Of a stretch of DNA of 64,000 bases, positions 17,827 to 28,205 are shown one piece after another. This DNA comes from Pseudomonas marvdashtae (GTDB taxonomy: Bacteria; Pseudomonadota; Gammaproteobacteria; Pseudomonadales; Pseudomonadaceae), in the NCBI RefSeq assembly GCF_014268655.2, contig NZ_JABWQX020000001.1, positions 3,006,001 through 3,070,000 of the forward strand, written 5' to 3'. The translations under genes were made by a program, and so were the position numbers. Within the stretch, counting starts at the first letter, position 1, and each line of letters starts with the position of its first letter. Under the pieces are notes generated by a model. It searched no databases, was not told where the DNA came from, and worked only from the letters and a program-made list of their open reading frames with translations.

Positions 17827-20800
17827 ATGATTTTCAATGTACAAAATTTTGGCGCCAAAGGAGATGGCGTTACTGACGACACGGCGGCCATTCAAAGTGC
17901 GATCGATGCGGCAGCGGCCGCGGGCGGCGGTCAGGTGTACATGCCGACCGGAACCTACATCGTTTCGGGGGGAGAGGAACCTTCCGATGGCTGCCTGATG
18001 CTCAAGAGCAACGTCTACCTGTACGGCGACGGCATGGGCGACACCACGGTCAAGCTGGCCGACGGCTCCGACGCCAAGATCACCGGCATTATTCGCTCGG
18101 CCTACGGCGAGGAAACCCACGATTTCGGCGTCAGCAACCTCACCATCGACGGTAACCGCGACGCCACCACCGGCAAGGTGGACGGCTGGTTCAACGGTTA
18201 TATCCCCGGCGAAGAAGGCTACGATTCCAACGTCACCCTCGACAGCGTCGAGATCAAGGACTGCTCCGGGTACGGCTTCGACCCCCACGAGCAGACCGTC
18301 AACATGGTCATCAAGAACAGCGTGTCCCACGGCAACGGCCTGGATGGGTTCGTTGCCGACTTCCTCAGCGACAGCACGTTCGAAAATAACGTCGCCTACG
18401 ACAACGACCGCCACGGCTTCAACGTCGTCACCAGCACCCACGACTTCACCCTCACCAACAACGTCGCCTACAACAACGGCGGCAACGGCATCGTGGTGCA
18501 GCGGGGCAGCGAAGACATCCCCTCGCCCAGCAACATCACCATCACCGGCGGCGAGGTGTACGGCAACGGCGCCGAAGGCGTGCTGATCAAACTGTCCAGC
18601 GACGTGACCGTCACTGGCGTCGACATCCACGACAACGCCAGCGCCGGGGTCCGTATCTACGGCAGCAATCACGTCGAGGTCCTCGACAACACGCTCAACA
18701 ACAATGCGTTGGGCAGTGCGGTCCCGGAAATCATCATCCAGTCCTACGACGACACGCTTGGGGTGTCCGGCAAGTACTTCAACGGCAGCGACAACCTGAT
18801 CCAGGGCAACGTCATCAGCGGCAGCAACCTTTCCACCTACGGCGTCGCCGAGCGCAACGAAGACGGCACCGATCGCAACGCAATCATCGCCAACACCATC
18901 AGCCACACCAGCAAGGGCGCCACGCTGGTCTACGGCGACGGCAGCTACGTCAGCGCCACGGTGCCGATGACCACGGTTCAAGGCACGGCGGGCAATGACA
19001 TCCTGACGGGCACCAGCGCCAGCGAGATCTTCTACGGCGCAGCCGGCAACGACACCATCAACGGCGCGGCTGGCAGCGACATCCTGGTGGGCGGCGCGGG
19101 CGTCGACAAACTCACCGGCGGCACAGGCGCGGATGTGTTCCGCTTCGCCAGCCAGTCCGACAGCTACCGCAATGCAACCGCAAGCTTCGATGACACCATC
19201 ACCGATTTCGACGTCACCCAGGACAAGATCGACCTCGCCGACCTCGGCTTTACCGGCCTGGGCAATGGCCGTGGCGGCACCTTGCAAGTCAGCTACAACG
19301 CCAGCAGCGACCGCACCTACATCAAGGATTACGACGCCGACGGCAGCGGCAATCGCTTCGAGCTGATTCTCTCGGGCAACCTGGCAAGCACCCTGACGGC
19401 GGACAACTTCATCTTCAACCGGGTGATCACCGGCACCGCCGGCAGCGACTCGTTGCTGGGCACCGATGCGGCCGACACCCTGCTCGGCCTGGCCGGCAAT
19501 GACAGCCTCAGTGGCGGCGCGGGCGGCGACAAACTCAACGGCGGCGCCGGCATGGATACCCTCACCGGCGGCGCCGGGGCGGATACCTTCGTGTTCGCCA
19601 ATCGCATGGACAGCTACCGCAACTACAATACCGGTGGCGCCAACCTCGGAGACCTGATCACCGATTTCGACATCGGCGCCGACAAGATCGACCTTTCCGC
19701 CATGGGTTTCACCGGCCTGGGCGACGGCAAGAACAACACCGTCTACCTGGTTCTCAACAGTGCCGGCACCAAGACCTATATCAAGTCGCTGGAGGCCGAT
19801 GCCAATGGCAACCGCTTCGAAGTGGCCCTGGACGGCAATTACCTCAACACCCTGACCAGCGCCAACTTCGTCTTCGCCACCTCGTCGCCGACCAACCAGG
19901 CGCCGGTGCTGGCCACGCCCTTGCTAGACCAGAACGCGAATGAAAAAACACCGTTCAGCTACGTGGTGCCTGCCACCAGTTTCACCGACCCGGACAATGA
20001 CACCCTCAGCTACACCGCCAAGCTGGCCGATGGCAATGCCTTGCCCAATTGGCTGACATTCGATGCCGCCACGCGCACCTTCAGCGGTACGCCACCGGAC
20101 ACGGCGTCGGGCACCTACTCGATCCAAGTCACCGCAACCGACGGCAGCAACGCTACCGTCAGCGACAGCTTCACCCTGGCCGTGCAAGACGTGCCCAGTT
20201 CCGTGGTGATCAATGGCACGCCGAACAACGACACGCTGACCGGCACCGTGGCCAACGAGCAGATTTTCGGCGGCGCGGGTAACGACACGATCAATGGCGC
20301 AGCCGGCAACGACATTCTGGTGGGCGGCACCGGCGTGGACAAACTCACCGGTGGCACCGGCGCCGATGTGTTCCGCTACACCTCCAAGCTCGACAGCTAC
20401 CGGACAAGCTCCACCAGCGCCAGTGACCAGATCCTCGATTTCGACGTGGCCGCCGACAAGATCGACGTCTCGGCCCTGGGCTACACCGGGCTGGGCAACG
20501 GGCTCAATGGCACGCTGCAGGTCAGTTACAGCGCATCGACCAACCGTACCTACCTCAAGGACCTAACGGTCGATGCCAATGGCAACCGCTTCGAAATATC
20601 CATGGCGGGCAACTTCGTCAGCAGCCTGACGGCCAGTCATTTTGTCTTCGCCGACCAGAACACCCCGACCAACGTGGCGCCGGTGGTGGTCATCCCGCTC
20701 CTGGACCAGAACACCAGCGAAAGCACGCCATTCAGCTACACCGTGGCGAGCAATAGCTTCACCGACGCCAACCAGGATGTGCTGACCTACACCGCGACCC

Positions 20801-23439
20801 TCGCCAACGGCAGCGCCCTGCCCTCATGGCTGAGCTTCAATGCCAGCAACCTGACCTTCAGTGGCACGCCCACCAGCACCGCGTCGGGCAACTATGACGT
20901 ACTGGTCAAGGCCACCGATCCGTCGGGGGCATCGGTCAGCGACAGCTTCGCCCTGGTGGTGGCCGATGCCCCCGCCAACACCATCACCGGCACGGCCAAT
21001 GCCGAGAGCCTGAACGGCACGGCCGGCGCGGACCTGATCCTGGGCCTGGGTGGTAACGACACCATCAAGGCCGGCACCGGTGCCGACATCGTCGATGGCG
21101 GTGCCGGGCGCGACTCGCTGTATGGCGGCGACGGCGGCGACACGTTCCGCTACAACAACCTGTCCGACAGCTACCGCGACTACGACACCGGAGGCGTCAC
21201 CGCCACGGACACGATCTACGACTTCACCGCGGGCGTCGACAAGATCGACGTGTCCGGGCTGGGTTTCCTCGGCCTGGGCGATGGCAGCAATGGCACGCTC
21301 TACATGACCTTGAACGCGGCCGGCGACAAGACTTACGTCAAGTCGAGCCAGGCCGACGCCGATGGCAATCGCTTCGAGATCGCCCTGAACGGCAACTACC
21401 TCAACACCCTGACCGCCGATGATTTCGTCTTCGGCGAGCGCGCCCAGCAGGACATTCTTTACCTGCCGACGCTCGGCCAATCCAACGCGCGCCTGCTGCG
21501 CATGAGCGAAGACGACGATCAGTCCGGCACCTCGATGCTGGTCAACGACCTGAACAAATACACCACCTACGACGTGCGCAGCCAGTTCAGCGATGCCGAC
21601 GGCAACGGCATCGACATTGCGGTGGGTGGCAGCACGGTCAACGGCTTGTCGACGCTCGGCGCCGAAGAGTTGAAATTGTGCTGGTGGTTGACCGACACCA
21701 ACCAACCCGGGCCGGCGCTGTTGCGTGCGGTGACGTTGCTGCGCGACCAGCTCACGGAGCTGAAATCCATCGACAACGTCACGATGGGCATTGTCTGGGG
21801 CCAGGGCGAGGAAGCCGCCCAGGAAATCGCCCGCGCCACGGACAAGGAAGCGGCAGCGGCGGCCTACAAGGCGGCGACGCTGAAGGTCTTCGATTACCTG
21901 CACGCCCAGTTTGGCAATTTCAATGTGTACATGATGGAGACCGGTCACTACGAGCAGGACGCGGCGCGTGCCCGTGGCTACTCGGAAGAGAAGATCGCCG
22001 CCATCGTCGCGGGCGTCGGCTATGTCCGCGCCACCCAGGAAGCCATCGCGGCCGAGCGCGCCGATGTGAAGCTGGCGGTGGATTACACCGATCTGCCGCT
22101 GCGCTACGAAGTCGACCCGCTGGTGTATCCCGACGACGTCTGGCATCTGCATGAGGAGTCGGCGGAAATCGTCGGCCAGCGCCTGGCGGACTACATCGCA
22201 GGTGACCTCGGTTTCCAGGGCAACCCCAACGACAACAACAGCGTCCAGGATATTTTCGACGGCGCGCAGAATGAAGGCGGAAAGATCTCCGGCACCGATC
22301 AGGCGGACACGCTGGTGGGCAGTTCCGGCAACGACATACTGGACGGCGACTTGGGTGCCGACTCGTTGACCGGTGGCGATGGCAACGACATCTACGTCGT
22401 CGACAACGCATTCGACAGCGTGGTGGAAACCAACACCTCGACCTCGCAGATCGATACGGTCCAGGCGTCGGTCAGCTGGACGCTCGGCGCCAACCTGGAA
22501 AACCTGGTATTGACCGGCGTGTCGGACATCGACGGGACCGGCAACGAGCGTCGCAACTTCATCACCGGCAACGCCGCCAACAACGTGCTCAATGGCGCTG
22601 CGGGGGCCGACAGCATGAGCGGTGGCGACGGTAACGACACCTACTATGTCGACAACACCAGCGATACGGTGATCGAGACCAGCAGCAATCCGGTGTCCGG
22701 CGGTATCGACAGCGTCCACAGCAGCCTGGCCACCTACACGCTGGGCAACAATGTCGAGAACTTGTACATCGATAATGCGGGCGCTGCCAACGGGATCGGC
22801 AATGCGCTGGGCAATACGCTGTTCGCCGGTGCTGGCGACAACATCCTCGACGGGCGCGATGGCAATGACACGGCGTCGTTCGAGCGCGCGTCGGCCGGGG
22901 TGACCGTGAACCTGTCGACCTCCGCGCAACAAAACACCGTGGGCTCGGGGCTCGACACGCTGAAGTTCATCGAGAACCTGACGGGCAGCGCCTATGCGGA
23001 CACCCTGTCGGGCAACAGTGCCGGGAACATCCTCAACGGCGGCGCGGGCAACGACACCTTGGTGGGCGGCTCGGGCGACGACCGCCTGATCGGCGGTGCC
23101 GGCACTGACAACCTCACCGGCGGCACGGGCGCGGATACTTATGCGTTTGGTGCGCTGTCGGACATGGGCGTCGGCGCGGCGCGCGATGTGATCAACGGTT
23201 TCAAGACGACGGAGCTCGATAAACTGGATTTCACCGGCCTGGACGCCAACCCGCTGACCGCCAATGTCGATGCGTTCAACTTCATCGGCAGCAACGCCTT
23301 TGACGCCACCAACGCCACCGGCCAACTGCGCTTCGTCGACGGCATCCTCTACGGCAGCATCGACGCCGACGCCACCGCCGAGTTCGAGTTCGAACTGGTT
23401 GGCGTCAAGGAGCTGCACGCCAGTGACTTCACTGCCTGA
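17827..23439 (+). CDS. Secreted RTX mannuronan C5-epimerase fused to an SGNH-type acetylhydrolase
   Basis: A 1870-residue secreted enzyme acting on alginate. Residues 1-380 form an AlgE-type A module: pectate-lyase-like NFGAKGDGVTDDTAAIQSA start, then the catalytic segment YGFDPHEQT and DGFVADF. These match the Tyr, Asp and His residues that convert mannuronate to guluronate. RTX calcium-binding R modules follow (about 384-530, 532-685, 792-940, 1049-1205), with two putative-Ig/cadherin-like spacers (689-790, 947-1045). Residues 1207-1465 are an SGNH hydrolase-like domain with GQSN (about 1215), WGQGE (about 1322) and DVWHLH (about 1436), expected to deacetylate alginate. A further RTX block ends the protein. 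There is no signal peptide, as expected for type I export. The layout resembles the bifunctional PsmE of P. syringae. GGAG precedes the ATG. Confidence 0.92.
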   Translation: MIFNVQNFGAKGDGVTDDTAAIQSAIDAAAAAGGGQVYMPTGTYIVSGGEEPSDGCLMLKSNVYLYGDGMGDTTVKLADGSDAKITGIIRSAYGEETHDFGVSNLTIDGNRDATTGKVDGWFNGYIPGEEGYDSNVTLDSVEIKDCSGYGFDPHEQTVNMVIKNSVSHGNGLDGFVADFLSDSTFENNVAYDNDRHGFNVVTSTHDFTLTNNVAYNNGGNGIVVQRGSEDIPSPSNITITGGEVYGNGAEGVLIKLSSDVTVTGVDIHDNASAGVRIYGSNHVEVLDNTLNNNALGSAVPEIIIQSYDDTLGVSGKYFNGSDNLIQGNVISGSNLSTYGVAERNEDGTDRNAIIANTISHTSKGATLVYGDGSYVSATVPMTTVQGTAGNDILTGTSASEIFYGAAGNDTINGAAGSDILVGGAGVDKLTGGTGADVFRFASQSDSYRNATASFDDTITDFDVTQDKIDLADLGFTGLGNGRGGTLQVSYNASSDRTYIKDYDADGSGNRFELILSGNLASTLTADNFIFNRVITGTAGSDSLLGTDAADTLLGLAGNDSLSGGAGGDKLNGGAGMDTLTGGAGADTFVFANRMDSYRNYNTGGANLGDLITDFDIGADKIDLSAMGFTGLGDGKNNTVYLVLNSAGTKTYIKSLEADANGNRFEVALDGNYLNTLTSANFVFATSSPTNQAPVLATPLLDQNANEKTPFSYVVPATSFTDPDNDTLSYTAKLADGNALPNWLTFDAATRTFSGTPPDTASGTYSIQVTATDGSNATVSDSFTLAVQDVPSSVVINGTPNNDTLTGTVANEQIFGGAGNDTINGAAGNDILVGGTGVDKLTGGTGADVFRYTSKLDSYRTSSTSASDQILDFDVAADKIDVSALGYTGLGNGLNGTLQVSYSASTNRTYLKDLTVDANGNRFEISMAGNFVSSLTASHFVFADQNTPTNVAPVVVIPLLDQNTSESTPFSYTVASNSFTDANQDVLTYTATLANGSALPSWLSFNASNLTFSGTPTSTASGNYDVLVKATDPSGASVSDSFALVVADAPANTITGTANAESLNGTAGADLILGLGGNDTIKAGTGADIVDGGAGRDSLYGGDGGDTFRYNNLSDSYRDYDTGGVTATDTIYDFTAGVDKIDVSGLGFLGLGDGSNGTLYMTLNAAGDKTYVKSSQADADGNRFEIALNGNYLNTLTADDFVFGERAQQDILYLPTLGQSNARLLRMSEDDDQSGTSMLVNDLNKYTTYDVRSQFSDADGNGIDIAVGGSTVNGLSTLGAEELKLCWWLTDTNQPGPALLRAVTLLRDQLTELKSIDNVTMGIVWGQGEEAAQEIARATDKEAAAAAYKAATLKVFDYLHAQFGNFNVYMMETGHYEQDAARARGYSEEKIAAIVAGVGYVRATQEAIAAERADVKLAVDYTDLPLRYEVDPLVYPDDVWHLHEESAEIVGQRLADYIAGDLGFQGNPNDNNSVQDIFDGAQNEGGKISGTDQADTLVGSSGNDILDGDLGADSLTGGDGNDIYVVDNAFDSVVETNTSTSQIDTVQASVSWTLGANLENLVLTGVSDIDGTGNERRNFITGNAANNVLNGAAGADSMSGGDGNDTYYVDNTSDTVIETSSNPVSGGIDSVHSSLATYTLGNNVENLYIDNAGAANGIGNALGNTLFAGAGDNILDGRDGNDTASFERASAGVTVNLSTSAQQNTVGSGLDTLKFIENLTGSAYADTLSGNSAGNILNGGAGNDTLVGGSGDDRLIGGAGTDNLTGGTGADTYAFGALSDMGVGAARDVINGFKTTELDKLDFTGLDANPLTANVDAFNFIGSNAFDATNATGQLRFVDGILYGSIDADATAEFEFELVGVKELHASDFTA

Positions 23440-23492
23440 GTGATGGGGGCTGCTACGCAGCCCAGCGGGGCGGTGTGACGTTTGGCTAAATC

Positions 23493-23523
23493 CCCTCGCC
23501 ACGGACTGCCTCTGTGGCGAGGG
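23493..23523. terminator. Inverted repeat between convergent epimerase and tolC-like genes
   Basis: CCCTCGCCAC and GTGGCGAGGG form a perfect 10-bp stem with an 11-base loop, midway between two converging stops. There is no long T-run, so it may be a REP-derived hairpin that shields both transcripts rather than a strong intrinsic terminator. Confidence 0.55.
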
Positions 23524-23546
23524 AGCAACAGCCGTGGGGGCCGGCC

Positions 23547-24902
23547 TTAGAACAAACTTTGCACCTGTTCCAGCACCGCGCGATTCATCTGGCCGGTGTG
23601 GATGTGCAGGCTTACATAGCTTTGCAGCATGTCCAATTTGGTGTCGAGCAGGTCCCGCCGCGCCTGGAATAGCCGCTGCTGGGCATCGAGAATGTCGACC
23701 GTCGAACGTACCCCGCCTTGAAACCCCTTCTCCGTCGACGTCAGCGCCCGTTGGTTGGATTCCACTGCCCGTTGCATCGCCTTGCTCTTGGCAAAACCTG
23801 CGACCACGCCCAGGTAATCGGTTTCGATGTCTTCGGCCAATTGCTGACGCTGCACGTCGTAATCGGACTGGGCGCCTGCAAGCTGTGCCTCGGCCTTGGC
23901 CACCGAGGCGCGCACCGCGCCGCCGCGATACAACGGAATGTCCAACTGCACGCCAACGTAATAAGTGTCCTGGCGCGGGTCCAGCTCCTGGTACTGACGG
24001 GTTTCCCGGCGGGTCAACTGAGTGGTGAGCGACAACGTTGGGTAGTGCCCGGCGCGCTGGCTGTCGGCCTGCGCCTCGGCCACTTTCACCGCCGCCAGCC
24101 GGGCCGCCAGTTCCGGGCTGGCCTCGCGGGCAATTGCCGTCCAGTAAGGTAAATCCTGCTCCGGCGGGATCGGCGTTCCGGTGGGAAGTTCTTCGCGCAT
24201 CGGTTGGATGTCATCAATCGGTACATTGGAACGGCCCGACAGCGCCCGCAGCGCAGCCACGCGCCGGGCGTTGGCTTCGGCTTCCTGGGCCTCCACCAGA
24301 TCGAGCCGAGCCTGGGCCTCGTCGATGTCGGTGATTGCGCCCTGGCCACCCTGGTAAAGCTTTTTGCTCTGGATCACCAACCCATTGATCGCGGTTTTCT
24401 GCTGGGCGATCAACTTGAGCTCGTTCTCGGCCCGAGCGACGTCGAAATAGCCCTTGGCAACCCGATCGAACAGCGCCTGGCCGGCCACATCGAACTGTTG
24501 GCTACCGAGTGCTCCCCGAGCCTTGCCTTCCTGATACGCCGCCCAACGGCCCTTGTCATACAGCGGCTGCTGCGCAGCCAAGGTCACGTTATTGGCCTGG
24601 TAATCGTTGCTGTTGACGTAGCCGCTGTCATCGCCGCCATCGGTACGCCCGCCATACCCATAACGTGATGACAACGACACTTGCGGGTACAGCCCGCCCC
24701 GACCGATCGCCTCTTCCTGGCGCGACGCATCAAAGGCATGGGTCGCCGCTTGCAAGGTCGGGTCGTTGAGACGCGAGGCATCGTAAGCGGCGATCAGGCT
24801 CAACCCGCCCTCCGCCGCCCACACCGGGCCGATCACCGCCCAACTGGTACACAAACTCAACAGCACACGGACGCCGTAACGGCAACGGTCGGTCATGCTC
24901 AT
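23547..24902 (-). CDS. TolC-family outer membrane channel of a type I secretion system
   Basis: Outer-membrane protein forming the exit duct of a three-part ABC exporter. The 451-residue product has a signal peptide ending around PVWA (residue 29). It then shows the duplicated coiled-coil/beta pattern of TolC, with LTQLTRRETRQYQE and the family-typical VRSTVDILDAQQRLFQARRD near the C terminus. The start overlaps the stop of the upstream MFP gene (ATGA), so all three exporter genes are co-translated. It converges on the RTX epimerase gene, its most likely cargo. Confidence 0.9.
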   Translation of the reverse strand: MSMTDRCRYGVRVLLSLCTSWAVIGPVWAAEGGLSLIAAYDASRLNDPTLQAATHAFDASRQEEAIGRGGLYPQVSLSSRYGYGGRTDGGDDSGYVNSNDYQANNVTLAAQQPLYDKGRWAAYQEGKARGALGSQQFDVAGQALFDRVAKGYFDVARAENELKLIAQQKTAINGLVIQSKKLYQGGQGAITDIDEAQARLDLVEAQEAEANARRVAALRALSGRSNVPIDDIQPMREELPTGTPIPPEQDLPYWTAIAREASPELAARLAAVKVAEAQADSQRAGHYPTLSLTTQLTRRETRQYQELDPRQDTYYVGVQLDIPLYRGGAVRASVAKAEAQLAGAQSDYDVQRQQLAEDIETDYLGVVAGFAKSKAMQRAVESNQRALTSTEKGFQGGVRSTVDILDAQQRLFQARRDLLDTKLDMLQSYVSLHIHTGQMNRAVLEQVQSLF

Positions 24903-26269
24903 TCCTCTTTGAAGGCAGCCAGCAAGCGTTCGCGCAAAGGTTTCATCAGATAGTTCATCAAGGTCCGCTCTCCGGTCACCACGGTGACATCGGCGAGCAT
25001 GCCCGGGCGCACCAGCAGCCCGGCCTCTTGCAGCGAAGCCACCGTGTCGGCGGGAATCTCGACCTTGGCGGAGAAGTACGGCTGGTGGGTTTGCTGATCG
25101 ATCAACTGGTCCGCCGACACCGTGGTCACGGTGCCCGTCACCGTTGGCGTATCCACCCGTTGCAGCGCGGTGAAATGCACGTGCACCGGCAACCCCGGGC
25201 GCAGCTTGTTGGCCATCAGCGGCTCAAAGCGCGCGGTGATCGCCATCGGCGCGTCCAGCGGCACAACCTGCATCAGGGTTTGCCCGGCCTGGGCGACGCC
25301 CCCGACCGTGTGGATCGACATATCCATCACCTGCCCGGCCACCGGTGCCCGGATCGCGCCGTTGTCCACTTCGAATTGTAAGGCGCGGATCTGATCGGCA
25401 TAGCCCGCCGCCTCGGCGGATACTTCACTGAGCTGGGTTTCGGCATCGCGGCGAAATTCCTGCTGCGCCTGCAAAGCCTTGAGCCGGCTTTCGTTGATGG
25501 CCTGGCGCGTCCTGCCGACGTCACCGATGCCGGAAGCAATCTGTCCGGCCAGTTGCGCGGCATTACGCTCGGCCTCGAAGAGCTTGTTGCGCGGCACGTA
25601 GCCTTCCCGGGCCAGCTCGCGCAGGCCTTCGAGTTCCTGCTGCTGGAAACGCATTTGCGCGTCGTAGTTGCGCTTGACCCCTTCATACCCCTGCAACTGC
25701 TGCTGCAAGGCGCCAATTTCATGCTCGATGATCTGCAGGCGGCTACCCAGCTCGGCACGCCGCGTCAGGAACAATTGACTCTGCAGCGCCATGGCCGCCT
25801 TGACGCGCGGCTCTTCGGCCCGCTCCAGCAATTGCGCCGGCCACTGGATTTCAGCGGCGCCCAGGCGTTCGGCAATCAATCGCGCCTCGATACTGCGGTC
25901 GTTGAGCAGCTTGCCCAGGGTGACGTCCAACTGCGATTGCGCCTGCACGGTGTTCAGCTGTACCAGCAACTGGCCCTGGCTGACGCGGTCACCGTCGCTG
26001 ACCAGCAGCTTCTCCACTACGCCGCCCACCAGCGATTGCACCGCCTTGCGCTCGCCCGCCACCACCACCGTGCCACTGCCCACCACGCCCTGGTCGAGTG
26101 GCGCCAAAAAAGCCCAGAGCAGGAATCCGCCCAGCGTCAGGGCCAGGAAGATCACGCCGTAGCGCGCCGCGCCACCGGCATCGGTGCTGGCGCTGGGCAA
26201 GGTGTTGCTGCTGAGTACGCTCAAGCCGTGCTCGCCGTGGACCGCCGCGGTCGGTTTCAAATCACGCAT
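24899..26269 (-). CDS. HlyD/PrtE-family membrane fusion protein
   Basis: Periplasmic adaptor joining the inner-membrane ABC ATPase to the TolC-like channel. In 456 residues there is a short cytosolic tail and one membrane helix (about 34-56). A lipoyl half-motif (VQSLVGGVVEKLLVSDGDRV), a long alpha-helical coiled coil (about 110-290) and a second lipoyl/beta-barrel part with APVAGQVMDMSIHTVGG follow. It ends in the conserved PLRERLLAAFKEE-like tail of type I adaptors. It overlaps the ABC gene by 8 bases and tolC by 4. Confidence 0.92.
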   Translation of the reverse strand: MRDLKPTAAVHGEHGLSVLSSNTLPSASTDAGGAARYGVIFLALTLGGFLLWAFLAPLDQGVVGSGTVVVAGERKAVQSLVGGVVEKLLVSDGDRVSQGQLLVQLNTVQAQSQLDVTLGKLLNDRSIEARLIAERLGAAEIQWPAQLLERAEEPRVKAAMALQSQLFLTRRAELGSRLQIIEHEIGALQQQLQGYEGVKRNYDAQMRFQQQELEGLRELAREGYVPRNKLFEAERNAAQLAGQIASGIGDVGRTRQAINESRLKALQAQQEFRRDAETQLSEVSAEAAGYADQIRALQFEVDNGAIRAPVAGQVMDMSIHTVGGVAQAGQTLMQVVPLDAPMAITARFEPLMANKLRPGLPVHVHFTALQRVDTPTVTGTVTTVSADQLIDQQTHQPYFSAKVEIPADTVASLQEAGLLVRPGMLADVTVVTGERTLMNYLMKPLRERLLAAFKEE

Positions 26270-27983
26270 CTTTGCCTGCCTCCCGCACGGCGGTTGGCCT
26301 TGGTCCCGGCATCAACGCCTTGAGCACCCGATCCCGAGGCCCAAACGCTTGTTGAGTCCCGTCCTTCAACACAAGGATGTGATCGACCACCGCCAGCACG
26401 TTGGGCCGGTGCGTGATCAGCACCACGGTGCTGCCGGCGGCCTTGAGCACGCCGATGGCCTGCACCAGCGCCAGTTCGCCGGCTTCATCCAGGTTGGAAT
26501 TGGGCTCGTCGAGCACGATCAGCGATGGGCTGCCATACAGCGCGCGGGCCAGGCCGAGGCGTTGCTTCTGGCCGCCGGACAAACCAAGCCCGCCGGGGCC
26601 CAGCGGCGTGTCGTAACCCTTGGGGAATCTCAGGATCATTTCGTGGATGCCCGCATGGCGACCGGCGGCAATAATCTTGTCGGCGTCCTGCTCGCCGAAG
26701 CGGGCAATATTGTCGGCCACGCTGCCGTCGAACAGCTCGATGTCCTGCGGCAGATAACCCAGGTACGGGCCCAAGGCGTCGTGGGACCATTGGCTGATCT
26801 CGGCATCGTCCAGCCGCACCGAGCCGCCCATGGCCGGCCATACCCCGACCAGCGCCCGGGCCAGCGTCGATTTACCGCTGGCGCTGGGACCGACCACCGC
26901 AAGCACCTCGCCTTTGCCGAGGCTGAAATTGATGCCCCGCAGGATCGGCTGCGAAGCGCCGGGCGGCCCGACATACAACTGTTCCAGGCGCACCGCGCCG
27001 GTGGGCGCAGGCAATGGCATGCGCAAGCGTTCGCGGGGGTGTTGCGCCAGCAGTTGGCTCAGGCGCTGGTAACTCTGGCGCCCGGCGTTGAACTGCTTCC
27101 ACGAGCCGATGGCGATTTCCACCGGCGCCAGGGCACGCCCCAACAACAGCGACATGGCGATCATCATGCCCGCCGACAACTGGCCTTCCAGCACCAGCAG
27201 CGCGCCCAGCCCCAAGGCCAGGGACTGACCGGAGATACGCACGAAACGCGTCGCCGAGGTGATACGCGCCCCCCGATCACTGGCATGGGCCTGCGCCGCG
27301 ATAATCCGTTGTTGCAGCAGGCTCCAGCGCTGGCGCAGCGGCCCGAGCATGCCCAAGGCCTGGATGACTTCGGCGTTCTGCAGCGTGCTGTTGACGTAGA
27401 TCGATGACTGCACGCCCAACCGATTGGCCTCTCCCAGCCGGACGCGGGTTGCCAGCTCGCCCCACAGCGCCAGCCCGACCAACGCCAGGGCGAGCACCAG
27501 GGTCAGCACGCCGAACCAGGGGTGGAAGATGAACGCTACCAAGAGGAAGATCGGCAACCACGGCGCATCGAGCAAGGCAATCAGGCCCTGGCCGGTAATC
27601 AGCTGTCGCAGAGTGGCCAGGTCGCTCAGGACCTGTGCCGGGTTGGCGTTGTGCTCACGCAGGCTGCGGGCAAAGGCCGCATCGAAAATCCGCTCGCCCA
27701 GGGCATCGTCCAGCCCGGCGCTCATGCGAATCATCACCTCGCCGCGCACCCACTCGATCAAGGCACTGAACATGAACAGTCCGAGGGCGATCAGCGTGAG
27801 CATGAACAAGGTGGTTTCGTTGCGGCTGGTCAGGACCCGGTCGTAGACCTGCATCATGTAGAGCGACGGCACCAGCACCAGCAGGTTGATCACCCCGCTG
27901 AACAGCGCCAGCGACCCGAACACCCGGCGATAACTGAGCAAAGCGGCGTCGATGTCGTGCCGAGGATCGAGGAGCAAACCCAT
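26262..27983 (-). CDS. Type I secretion ABC transporter, PrtD/AprD family
   Basis: Inner-membrane ABC exporter with a fused membrane domain (residues about 1-310, six helices) and ATPase domain (about 320-573). The ATPase motifs are Walker A GPSASGKSTL, signature LSGGQKQRLGLARAL and Walker B LIVLDEPNSNLD. There is no N-terminal peptidase-like domain, as in exporters of RTX proteases, lipases and epimerases. I place the start at 27983 (MGLLLDPRHD), where homology begins; an ATG 15 codons upstream is possible. It heads an ABC-MFP-TolC operon. I infer that it exports the adjacent RTX epimerase. Confidence 0.92.
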   Translation of the reverse strand: MGLLLDPRHDIDAALLSYRRVFGSLALFSGVINLLVLVPSLYMMQVYDRVLTSRNETTLFMLTLIALGLFMFSALIEWVRGEVMIRMSAGLDDALGERIFDAAFARSLREHNANPAQVLSDLATLRQLITGQGLIALLDAPWLPIFLLVAFIFHPWFGVLTLVLALALVGLALWGELATRVRLGEANRLGVQSSIYVNSTLQNAEVIQALGMLGPLRQRWSLLQQRIIAAQAHASDRGARITSATRFVRISGQSLALGLGALLVLEGQLSAGMMIAMSLLLGRALAPVEIAIGSWKQFNAGRQSYQRLSQLLAQHPRERLRMPLPAPTGAVRLEQLYVGPPGASQPILRGINFSLGKGEVLAVVGPSASGKSTLARALVGVWPAMGGSVRLDDAEISQWSHDALGPYLGYLPQDIELFDGSVADNIARFGEQDADKIIAAGRHAGIHEMILRFPKGYDTPLGPGGLGLSGGQKQRLGLARALYGSPSLIVLDEPNSNLDEAGELALVQAIGVLKAAGSTVVLITHRPNVLAVVDHILVLKDGTQQAFGPRDRVLKALMPGPRPTAVREAGKDA

Positions 27984-28205
27984 AGATATCAACCCGCAAA
28001 AAGAATAAACGGTCCCGGCGCAATCCATCGCGAGTTATTTCGCCCGCAGGCGTCAAAAAAAGAGCGTCAGGTAGCTGACATTGTCGCTATATGAGCCGAA
28101 CGTCGCCGCTACGGACGCCAAGTACTGACAACGTAACCTAAGGTTAGTGCCAGCATGGGATCGCTGTTTTTTAGCATTGTTAATGCAAAACGGGCGCGTA
28201 AAAAA

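Noticed and set aside
18979..23400. Regular GGxGxDxL-coding repeats as a tandem DNA repeat or CRISPR
   Set aside because: They are protein-level RTX repeats within one gene with varied codons; no constant repeat-spacer pattern.
20824..23502. Long open frames antisense to the RTX epimerase (also 17758-19287)
   Set aside because: They are the reverse of glycine/aspartate-rich repeats, giving Val/Ala-rich low-complexity protein with no recognisable motif.
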